Source of the DNA: Berryella wangjianweii
GTDB taxonomy: Bacteria > Actinomycetota > Coriobacteriia > Coriobacteriales > Eggerthellaceae
DNA length: 64,000 nucleotides
Reading direction: 5' to 3'
Assembly (NCBI GenBank): GCA_013201155.1
Contig: CP053716.1
Coordinates: forward strand, 1,550,001-1,614,000
The translations under genes and the position numbers were made by a program. Positions 1 through 6,539 of this stretch are shown here, one piece after another (position 1 is the first letter of the stretch; every line of letters starts with the position of its first letter). The notes beneath the pieces are model-generated. The model saw only the letters and a program-made list of their open reading frames with translations, made no database searches and had not been told where the DNA came from.

Positions 1-1779
1 ATGGCCAACCACCAGCGTCAGCGCGACACCCTGCGCGCCTACGACGTGAGCCTTTCGGTGTACGAGGGAAGCGGCATCGGGCATGCGGGCGAGGTGCACC
101 GCGCCCTCAGCGACGCGTTCATCCGCCGCCTGCACGAGCGCGGGGTGCTGCATCGGCGCTCCACGCTTCAGTTCTACGACCCCGAGGCGAGCACGTTTCT
201 GAACGGCCGCCAGGTGCTGGGCCGCTGCCCGGTGCAGGGCTGCAAGTCGGAGCACGCCTATGCCGACGAGTGCGATCTGGGGCACAGCTACGCCCCCGAG
301 GACCTGATCGCTCCGCGCTCGTCGCTGACGGGTGGGGTTCCCGAGATGCGCCCGGTGGACAACTGGTACTTCGACCTGCCTGCGTTCAGGGACTTCCTTC
401 TGCAGCATGCCGAGCGCCTTGAGACCGACCCGCTGACGCGCGCCATCGTGCCCCAGGCCCTGCGCGAGTTCCTGGCCGATCCGATCATCTACGTGAAGAA
501 CGAGAACCGAGCCGCGTTCGACGAGCTGCGCGACAGCCTTCCCCCCTGCACGGTGGTGGAGGCCGAGAAGGGAAAGCAGAGCTTCGAGGCGGTGTTTCGC
601 ACGATCGACGAGCGTGACCGCGCGCGCGACGTGATGCGCGCCGCCGGCCTGCGCTTCCGCACCGGAAAGGCCCTGGTGCCCTTCCGCATCACCGGCAACA
701 TCGAGTGGGGCGTCCCCGCTCCGACGCTTGAGGGCGTCGAGGGCCTGACGGTATGGTGCTGGCCCGAGAGCCTGTGGGCCCCGATCTCGTTCACTATCGC
801 GGCCTGCGATGCTCAGGGCGATGCCGAGGGCGCGTGGCGCGACTTCTGGTGCGACCCGGATGCCACGGTGTATCAGTTCATGGGTCAGGACAACCTGTAC
901 TTCTACGGCGTGGTGCAGCCCGCCCTGTTCGAGGCCCTGCGCGACGGCGATCTGCTCGACCCTCAGGCGGCGCCTCGCCCGCTGCGCCAGACGCGCCTGG
1001 TGGCCAACCATCACGTGCTGCTGGGAAGCAAGAAGGCGTCGTCGTCCAGCGCGGTGAAGCCCCCTACGGCCGACGAGCTGCTCGAGCATTACACCGTCGA
1101 GCAGCTGCGGGCCCATTTCCTGGCCCTGGGCCTCGACCAGCGCTCGGTGGGCTTCAAGCCCAAGCCCTTCACGGCGTCGGAGGCCGAGCGCAGCGACCCG
1201 CGCGTGGCCGACCCGGTGCTGAAGGAAGGCGCGCTGCTTACCAACGTGTACAACCGCATCGCGCGCAGCTGCCTGTACGAGCTGAAGAAGAGCTTCGCGT
1301 GCCGTCTGCCCGTGCTCGACCCGTCCGACGCGGCGGTGGCCGAGGCCCATGCGGCCCTCGCCTCGTACGACGACCTTATGCACCGCACCTCGCTTCACGG
1401 GGTGATGTCGCTGATGGACGAGTTCCTGCGTACGGTGAACAAGCGCTGGGCCGACGGCATCAGCCAGGTTGAGGCGCAGGCTCGCGCCGAGGATGCGGAC
1501 GAGGGGGCCGTGCGCGCCCTGCGCAGCCAGGTGCTGGCCGACGCGGTGTACCAGCTGTGGGTGTCCACGCTGCTCATGCACCCGGTGGTGCCCACGGGCA
1601 GCGAGCTGATCTGCGAGTACCTGCGCTTCGATCCGGCGCGCTTCTTCTCGTGGAGTCACGAGTTCCGCTCGATCGCCGAGCTGTGCGACCAGGATGAGCG
1701 GGACCGAGGCTGGCATGACGTCAGCGAGCTGCCGCCGCGCTTCGACTTCTTCCGCAAGCACGCCTCGCAGCTGAAGTAG
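1..1779 (+). CDS. MetRS-like class I tRNA ligase, 5' end outside window
   Basis: The 592 residues visible align by eye with methionyl-tRNA synthetase from about residue 85 onward. A zinc-knuckle segment (CPVQGC ... CDLGH, about residues 76-96) is followed by the MetRS-type stretch LIAPRSSLTGGVPEMR and then FDLPAF. The HIGH-motif catalytic half should lie about 70 residues upstream, off the left edge, so the ATG at position 1 is probably internal. The position of the KMSKS loop is occupied by GSKKASSSS (about residue 340), a degenerate version, so this may be a MetRS paralogue rather than the housekeeping enzyme. It would charge tRNA-Met in the cytoplasm if active. I leave the symbol blank because the active-site half cannot be seen. 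Confidence 0.8.
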   Translation: MANHQRQRDTLRAYDVSLSVYEGSGIGHAGEVHRALSDAFIRRLHERGVLHRRSTLQFYDPEASTFLNGRQVLGRCPVQGCKSEHAYADECDLGHSYAPEDLIAPRSSLTGGVPEMRPVDNWYFDLPAFRDFLLQHAERLETDPLTRAIVPQALREFLADPIIYVKNENRAAFDELRDSLPPCTVVEAEKGKQSFEAVFRTIDERDRARDVMRAAGLRFRTGKALVPFRITGNIEWGVPAPTLEGVEGLTVWCWPESLWAPISFTIAACDAQGDAEGAWRDFWCDPDATVYQFMGQDNLYFYGVVQPALFEALRDGDLLDPQAAPRPLRQTRLVANHHVLLGSKKASSSSAVKPPTADELLEHYTVEQLRAHFLALGLDQRSVGFKPKPFTASEAERSDPRVADPVLKEGALLTNVYNRIARSCLYELKKSFACRLPVLDPSDAAVAEAHAALASYDDLMHRTSLHGVMSLMDEFLRTVNKRWADGISQVEAQARAEDADEGAVRALRSQVLADAVYQLWVSTLLMHPVVPTGSELICEYLRFDPARFFSWSHEFRSIAELCDQDERDRGWHDVSELPPRFDFFRKHASQLK

Positions 1780-1833
1780 GTCGCAGGCGCCCGACTGGAA
1801 GCCGATCGGATTCGAGCAGCCGTCAGCGCAGGG

Positions 1834-1859
1834 GAGGGCCGCCGTGTGGGGCGGCCCTC
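1834..1859 (+). terminator. Hairpin after tRNA ligase gene
   Basis: A perfect 10-bp GC-rich stem (1834-1843 with 1850-1859) has a 6-nt loop and lies 55 bp after the stop. There is no T-run, so termination would depend on the stem or on Rho. Confidence 0.5.
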
Positions 1860-1976
1860 GCACTGCCTGCAGGCGCGTCGGGCAAGGGGCCGCGCGGGCG
1901 ATGTGGCGGACGCTTCGGCAGCTGCGTTTTCGCTGCGGGCTCCACCTGCTTTTTTGCGCATGCTGTAGAGGCCCGT

Positions 1977-2005
1977 TTGGGCGATTCGGCCATCCGTGGT
2001 ACCTT
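1977..2005 (+). promoter_or_regulatory. Candidate sigma-A promoter for the NlpC/P60 gene
   Basis: A -35 TTGGGC (1977-1982) and a -10 TACCTT (2000-2005) are separated by 17 bp. The predicted start near 2012 leaves a leader of about 155 nt before the coding region. Confidence 0.4.
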
Positions 2006-2011
2006 GTGGCA

Positions 2012-2168
2012 ACGAACGAGGGCCCGCTGAGGCGGGTCCGCACGGAAGCTCGCCGTTCCATCTGCGGCTTCGGCGAGCGGGCGGAAGACATGCGCTTTCG
2101 ACCTGGCTGTTTCCAGCCATCCGTGGGGCCTCAGGGCCCGTCGCCCCCGTACGTGAGGATTTCCGCCT
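2012..2168 (+). promoter_or_regulatory. Structured 5' leader of the NlpC/P60 gene, type unknown
   Basis: The leader can form two GC-rich hairpins, one at 2021-2039 (tetraloop TGAG, one bulge) and one pairing GCTCGCCG (about 2048-2055) with CGGCGAGC (about 2071-2078). Cell-wall hydrolase genes in Actinobacteria are often preceded by c-di-AMP (ydaO) riboswitches. I cannot match the ydaO consensus here, so this is only a structured leader. Confidence 0.3.
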
Positions 2169-3308
2169 ATGGCGTCTCGCAGTGCTCGCGCCCAGCGCAC
2201 CCGCCTTCCCCGCCGCATCGCATGCGGCTCCCTCAGCATCGCATTGGCCCTGTCGATGAGCGCCTTTGCCGTGCCCACGCAGGCCCAGGCCGTTACCGCC
2301 GCTCAGAAGCAGCAGGAGGCCGAGGCCGCCCTGACGCAGATGAACGCCATGCAGCAGCAGCTCGACCGCGCCTCGGCCGACTACGGCGAGGCCCTGGCTC
2401 AGCAGCAGAACGCCGAGGAGCAGCGCGATGACGCCTCTGCGCGCATCGACGCCCTGGAGGGTGAGATCGACGAGGTGCAGGGGCGTCTGGCATCCCGTGC
2501 CCGCTCGATGTACCGTGGCGGCCCCACCAGCTTCCTCGACCTGCTTCTGGGGTCGGCAACCTTCGCCGAGCTCACCGAGAACTGGGGTCTGATCGCCCGC
2601 GTGAACGACAGCGACGCTGCGCTGGTGGAGCGTTCGCGCGCTTTGCGCGACGAGGCGCGCGAGCAGCGCGACCGCTTCGATGAGCAGGCCAAGCTTGCTG
2701 CCGAGAAGGCTGACGAGGCCAAGAGGATCGCCGACGAGGCCGCAGGCACCGTCGAGCAGATGCGCAGCACCTACGAAAGCCTGAGCGCCGAGGCCCGCCA
2801 GCTGGTGGATGCCGAGCGCGAGGCGCAGCGCCAGGCTGCCCAGCAGGCCGCACAGGCCTACGAGGCCGCGGCCCCGCAGCGCGCCCAGCAGCAGTCCGCG
2901 CCGGAGGCCTCGGCGCCCTCCGCCGGCAACGGCGGCTCCTCCAGCGCCGGCTCGAACGGCGGTGGCGCGTCGGCACCCAGCTACGTGCCCTCCACCGGCA
3001 ACGCGATTCTCGATCGTGCGTACAGCCAGCTGGGCAAGCCCTACGGGTGGGGCGCCACCGGCATGGCCGCGTTCGACTGCTCGGGCTTCGTGGGCTACGC
3101 TCTGACGGGCTCGCCCACGCGTATCGGCACCACCTACACCTACCTCAGCTGGCCGCGCGTGTCCAACCCGCAGCCGGGCGACGTGTGCACGAACGCCGAG
3201 CACTGCGGCATCTACATCGGCGGTGGGCAGATGATCCATGCGGCCACGGATGGCGTGGGCGTGATCGTGGGCCCGGTGCAGCCCGGCATGGTGTATGTGC
3301 GCCGCTAG
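2169..3308 (+). CDS. Secreted NlpC/P60 peptidoglycan hydrolase with coiled coil
   Basis: This 379-residue protein has a basic N-terminus and hydrophobic signal peptide (cleavage near residues 38-42, after TQAQA). A long Ala/Glu/Gln-rich coiled coil follows (about 45-235), then a Ser/Gly/Ala/Pro linker, and a C-terminal NlpC/P60 domain from about residue 275. Catalytic Cys304 lies in DCSGF, His345 in EHCGIYIG, and His357 in MIHAAT is the third site. The family cleaves D-gamma-glutamyl-meso-DAP or related stem-peptide bonds. The coiled coil resembles RipA/PcsB-type division hydrolases, where it keeps the enzyme inactive or docks it to a partner such as FtsEX. That last role is inference. Confidence 0.9.
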   Translation: MASRSARAQRTRLPRRIACGSLSIALALSMSAFAVPTQAQAVTAAQKQQEAEAALTQMNAMQQQLDRASADYGEALAQQQNAEEQRDDASARIDALEGEIDEVQGRLASRARSMYRGGPTSFLDLLLGSATFAELTENWGLIARVNDSDAALVERSRALRDEAREQRDRFDEQAKLAAEKADEAKRIADEAAGTVEQMRSTYESLSAEARQLVDAEREAQRQAAQQAAQAYEAAAPQRAQQQSAPEASAPSAGNGGSSSAGSNGGGASAPSYVPSTGNAILDRAYSQLGKPYGWGATGMAAFDCSGFVGYALTGSPTRIGTTYTYLSWPRVSNPQPGDVCTNAEHCGIYIGGGQMIHAATDGVGVIVGPVQPGMVYVRR

Positions 3309-3324
3309 CTCTGCCCCGGCTCCC

Positions 3325-3807
3325 ATGAAGGTTCAGATCTACTCCGACGGCTCGTCGCGCGGCAACCCGGGCCCGGGGGGCTACGGCACGCTGCTGCGCT
3401 ACGTGGATCCCGCCGGCGGCGTGCACGAACGCGAGCTGAGCGCGGGCTATGCCGTCACCACCAACAATCGCATGGAGCTGATGGGCGTGATCGCCGGCGT
3501 CGAGGCGCTGAAGCACCCCTGTCAGCTGACGGTGTACTCCGACTCGCAGTACGTGGTGCGCGCCTTCAACGATCGATGGATCGACGGCTGGGTGAAGCGC
3601 GGCTGGAAGAACGCGCAGAAGAAGCCCGTTGCCAACGACGACCTGTGGAAGCGCCTGATCGACGCCCTGGCCCCGCATGGAGCCACGTTCGTATGGGTGC
3701 GCGGTCACAACGGCCACGCCGAGAACGAGCGCTGCGACGCCCTGGCCACCGCTGCGGCCGACGACGCCTCGACGCACCAGGTGGATAAGGGGTTTCTCCC
3801 CGCTTAG
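3325..3807 (+). CDS. rnhA: Ribonuclease HI
   Basis: A 160-residue type 1 RNase H, which degrades the RNA strand of RNA-DNA hybrids in the cytoplasm. All four metal-binding carboxylates are visible: Asp8 (IYSDGS), Glu51 (NNRMELM), Asp73 (YSDSQYV) and Asp138 (ERCDALA), plus His128 in RGHNGH. The start at 3325 is chosen because MKVQIYSDG is the natural family N-terminus. An upstream ATG at 3295 overlaps the preceding gene and would add ten unrelated residues. The gap to the previous stop is only 16 bp and no Shine-Dalgarno is evident, so translation may be coupled. Confidence 0.95.
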   Translation: MKVQIYSDGSSRGNPGPGGYGTLLRYVDPAGGVHERELSAGYAVTTNNRMELMGVIAGVEALKHPCQLTVYSDSQYVVRAFNDRWIDGWVKRGWKNAQKKPVANDDLWKRLIDALAPHGATFVWVRGHNGHAENERCDALATAAADDASTHQVDKGFLPA

Positions 3808-3929
3808 GCGCGCGCTGCCGCGGCTATTTCGCGCAGATCCCTCGCGCAGGCCCCCGCCGCCGCGCCGTGGCCCGCGTCACGTGCCTGCCGCCCGCGAAGC
3901 GCGCCGGGTGCGTCGTTTCCGCCACCGGA

Positions 3930-5225
3930 TCAGTCCGTGCCCGATCCCAGCCCCGCGCTCGTCTCGCGCACCGCGTTGTGCGGGTTGATCGACATCGACT
4001 GGAACCGCCTTTCCATGAAGCGGTTGTCGAAGTGCTCGTCGCAGAACCACTCAAGGGCCGTGCTGGGTTCGTGCGCGTCGGCAAGACGGCTGTACCAGCG
4101 ATCGAGCGCGGCCAGGGTAAGCGCGCCGTTCAGCACCATCAGCGTCGCGCACGCGGTGGTCACCACGTAGCGCCAGTTCCAGGGTATGAGGTTCACCAGC
4201 TTCAGCATGCGGGGCAGCAGCAGGCGCACCCAGGCAAGGCCAAGCAGTCCCCACATGATCATGAACTGGGCATTCGTGCGTCCTCCGATGCTCAGGAAGG
4301 TGCCCGTGTAGTCCCAGGCCGTAATGCCGAAGGCGGTTTGCAGAAACCAGCTGACGAAGAACTCGAAGGCCCCGCCGATCACCGCGCTGACCGCGAACAC
4401 CACCGGCAGCGGTGCCCGGTAGAAGCGATTCAGGGCCACCGTTACCAGCACGCCCCCGAAGCCGTAGATCGGCGAGAACGGGCCGAACAGCAGGCCGGCG
4501 CGATCCTCGTAGCCTCCGAACAGCATGAAGTGGTACACCACCTCAAGGGCCAGGCCCACCACGCTGCAGATCGCGAAGATCCAGAACAGGTTGAAGAAGT
4601 TCAGGGCCAGGTAGCCCTCGCCGGTAACGTCGCGCCCCAGGGTGCCCCTCTCGGCCTCCGCGCGTATGTCGAGGTCGTGCAGCTTGCGTTGCAGCAGGCG
4701 CTCCTCGGCGAGGGCGGGGTCAAGGTAGCCCGACAGCACCACGGTGAGGGTCAGCACCACGGCGTGCGAGGCGGTGGCCGCGCCCAGTCCGTTCAGCATC
4801 ATGCTGGAAAGCAGCAGGCCCACCTGCACCGCTATCAGCGTGTAGGCGATTCGCGCGGCGTAGCGGCGACGGTTGCGCAGCAGGCGCACGCCCAGCACGG
4901 CGAACAGCGCGGTGGATGCCAGGGTCAGCGCGAAGTCCAGGGCCAGCACGGCGATCGCCACGGCGGAGCGGTCGTCTGAGTGCCCGGCTCCCACCTGGGC
5001 GATGGCGCCGACGGCCACCAGCGCCAGCAGCGGGATCGCCGCGATGCCGTTCAGCAGGGCCAGAACGCCGTAAACGCGCAGAGCCAGCGGCACCGCGCGC
5101 TTCGAGGACGTGGTCAGGTCCAATTGGTTGGCGGGCTTCGCCTGGTCGGGAGTCACGATGGCGCCGACAGGGGCGCAGGCGGAAGCCGGAAGGGGGCTAT
5201 GCAGGGGCTCGGACGGTTCGGGCAC
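3930..5225 (-). CDS. Multi-pass membrane protein, putative ABC-transporter permease (CmpB-type)
   Basis: This 431-residue protein has a Pro-rich N-terminus followed by about eight to nine hydrophobic segments. The second half contains LLFGPFSPIYGFGG and SIGGRTNAQFMIMWG. These are characteristic of the PF06541 'putative ABC-transporter type IV' membrane family common in Firmicutes and Coriobacteriia. No ATPase gene is nearby and the substrate is unknown. The first half (about 40-180) carries four additional helices not typical of the short members, so this may be a two-domain version. It is convergent with rnhA, and engB lies 40 bp upstream on the same strand, so it may be cotranscribed from the engB promoter. 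Confidence 0.75.
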   Translation of the reverse strand: MPEPSEPLHSPLPASACAPVGAIVTPDQAKPANQLDLTTSSKRAVPLALRVYGVLALLNGIAAIPLLALVAVGAIAQVGAGHSDDRSAVAIAVLALDFALTLASTALFAVLGVRLLRNRRRYAARIAYTLIAVQVGLLLSSMMLNGLGAATASHAVVLTLTVVLSGYLDPALAEERLLQRKLHDLDIRAEAERGTLGRDVTGEGYLALNFFNLFWIFAICSVVGLALEVVYHFMLFGGYEDRAGLLFGPFSPIYGFGGVLVTVALNRFYRAPLPVVFAVSAVIGGAFEFFVSWFLQTAFGITAWDYTGTFLSIGGRTNAQFMIMWGLLGLAWVRLLLPRMLKLVNLIPWNWRYVVTTACATLMVLNGALTLAALDRWYSRLADAHEPSTALEWFCDEHFDNRFMERRFQSMSINPHNAVRETSAGLGSGTD

Positions 5226-5265
5226 GATGACTCCTTGGGCGGTGCGGCTGCGCGACGGCCGTGCG

Positions 5266-5856
5266 CTACGAGCAGTCGGCTACGGCGCGCTCGATCAGGC
5301 GGCGCAGCTCGTCGATGCCCGTCACCTTCAGCGACGAGGTGATCGGCATGGCCACGTCGGGTCCCAGGCCCAGCTGCTTTCGCAGGGCCTCGCGAGCTGC
5401 TGCGCATTTCTGGCGCGACAGCTTGTCGCCCTTGGTCAGCACGATGACGAAGGGAAGCCCCGCCTGCTGGAGGAAGCTCACCATGTTCTCGTCGAGCTTC
5501 GAGGCGGGGTGCCGGATGTCAATCAGCGAGCACACCAGCGCGAAGCGGCGGTCCTGGTTGAAGTACCCCTCGATCAGCTCGGCCCAGCGCTCGTGCTCGG
5601 TTTTCGACACGCGGGCATATCCGTACCCGGGCAGGTCAACGAAGCGCGCCTCCGCCGTGCAGAAGAAGTTGATGGTGGCCGTTTTGCCGGGGGTGGACGA
5701 TACCTTCGCCAGCCCCTTTCGATTGAACAGCTTGTTCAGCAGCGATGACTTGCCCACGTTGGAGCGCCCCGCGAAGGCCACCTCCGGCAACGTGGAGGGG
5801 GTCAGCTGGCTCGAAACGCCGAAGGAGCGCTCGAATGAGACGTCATGGTAATTCAA
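5266..5856 (-). CDS. engB: Ribosome biogenesis GTPase EngB/YsxC
   Basis: A 196-residue GTPase needed for late 50S subunit assembly. G1 is GRSNVGKS, the G2 Thr lies in STPGKT, G3 is DLPGYGYA and G4 is LTKGDK. Length and motif order are normal for the family. The start is TTG at 5856 (NYHDVSFERSF follows). No ATG or GTG lies in frame before the G1 motif, and TTG sits 3 bp after the stop of a 32-codon ORF that supplies an AAGGA-like ribosome-binding site, so translational coupling is likely. Confidence 0.93.
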   Translation of the reverse strand: MNYHDVSFERSFGVSSQLTPSTLPEVAFAGRSNVGKSSLLNKLFNRKGLAKVSSTPGKTATINFFCTAEARFVDLPGYGYARVSKTEHERWAELIEGYFNQDRRFALVCSLIDIRHPASKLDENMVSFLQQAGLPFVIVLTKGDKLSRQKCAAAREALRKQLGLGPDVAMPITSSLKVTGIDELRRLIERAVADCS

Positions 5857-5859
5857 GGG

Positions 5860-5958
5860 CTAGTCCTTGCGGTAGTGTTTCGTGTGGGCGTAGCCCGTGT
5901 ACAGGGCCATGGCCATGCAGACGCAGCTTGCGAGGGCCCAGAACCGATGGCTTTTCAT
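5860..5958 (-). CDS. 32-residue single-pass membrane microprotein
   Basis: A short ORF (ATG at 5958, stop at 5860) preceded by a good ribosome-binding site (GGAG, 5 nt before ATG). The sequence begins MKSHRFWALASCVCMAMALY and ends with a His/Lys-rich tail. It has a basic N-terminus, one hydrophobic helix of about 18 residues and a hydrophilic C-terminus. It resembles, from memory, the tiny proteins annotated DUF6219 in Firmicutes and Actinobacteria. It ends 3 bp before the TTG start of engB and shares its promoter, so it is either a real microprotein or a translated leader of engB. No function is known. Confidence 0.6.
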   Translation of the reverse strand: MKSHRFWALASCVCMAMALYTGYAHTKHYRKD

Positions 5959-5986
5959 GATTGCTCCTTATGATCGCACGCTCGAT

Positions 5987-6014
5987 TTTATACGAGAGTC
6001 GCGCGATAATCCAA
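5987..6014 (-). promoter_or_regulatory. Promoter for the microprotein-engB operon
   Basis: Reading the minus strand, -35 TTGGAT (6014-6009) and -10 TATAAA (5992-5987) have 16-bp spacing. Transcription would start about 25-30 bp upstream of the microprotein ATG. Confidence 0.55.
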
Positions 6015-6112
6015 ACAAGTTAGACACGCCTTCCTTGTGAGGGCGTATGGGCATTGTAGCACCCCAAGCGGTTAGTCGTGGTTATCAAAAGCTATCTCTG
6101 ACCTGCGAAAAG

Positions 6113-6142
6113 TTGGATACCGCTTACGCATTAAGTTAGACT
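6113..6142 (+). promoter_or_regulatory. Candidate promoter for the DUF6110/P-type ATPase pair
   Basis: A -35 TTGGAT (6113-6118) and a -10 TAGACT (6137-6142) with 18-bp spacing lie in an AT-richer stretch, divergent from the engB promoter. The leader to the ATG at 6280 would be about 130 nt. I saw no recognisable riboswitch in it. Confidence 0.45.
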
Positions 6143-6279
6143 GGACTTCATGAGGGTGCGCCCCTATGCTCGATGCGCGGGGCCGGGCTCGGCCCTGTTC
6201 TCGATGGTGGCAGCGGGGTCAGCCGACCCTGTGAAGTTGGCGGCGGGGCACGGCGCCCCGCCTTACGAAAGGATGCGGC

Positions 6280-6537
6280 ATGAAGTCTTGGGTTCAGAAG
6301 TCCTTGCTGGTCGGTGGCGGTTTTCTTGCGGGTACCGTGGGCGTGAGGCTGGCCACCTCCAAGCAGGCCAAGGACGCCTACGTGCGCACGCTGGCGCAGG
6401 GCATGAAGGTTCGCAGCTCGTACGAGAGCATGGTCGAGCAGGCCAAGGCCGAGTATGACGAGATCGTGGCGAAGGCCACCTACATCAACGTGGAAGAGGC
6501 CGAGAAGGCTGCCGAGGCGGACAAGGAAGAGAAGTAG
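6280..6537 (+). CDS. DUF6110-like small protein paired with P-type ATPase
   Basis: An 85-residue protein with one N-terminal hydrophobic segment (SLLVGGGFLAGTVGVRLATS) and a charged helical C-terminus ending in a Glu/Lys-rich tail. The sequence (FLAGTVGV..., YVRTLAQGMK, VEQAKAEYDEIVAKATYIN) matches, from memory, the DUF6110 proteins that regularly precede heavy-metal P-type ATPases in gut bacteria. The ATPase begins 2 bp after its stop, so the two are certainly cotranscribed. A role as membrane adaptor or accessory subunit of the ATPase is inference. The ribosome-binding site GAAAGGA lies a few bases before the ATG. Confidence 0.7.
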   Translation: MKSWVQKSLLVGGGFLAGTVGVRLATSKQAKDAYVRTLAQGMKVRSSYESMVEQAKAEYDEIVAKATYINVEEAEKAAEADKEEK

Positions 6538-6539
6538 CC

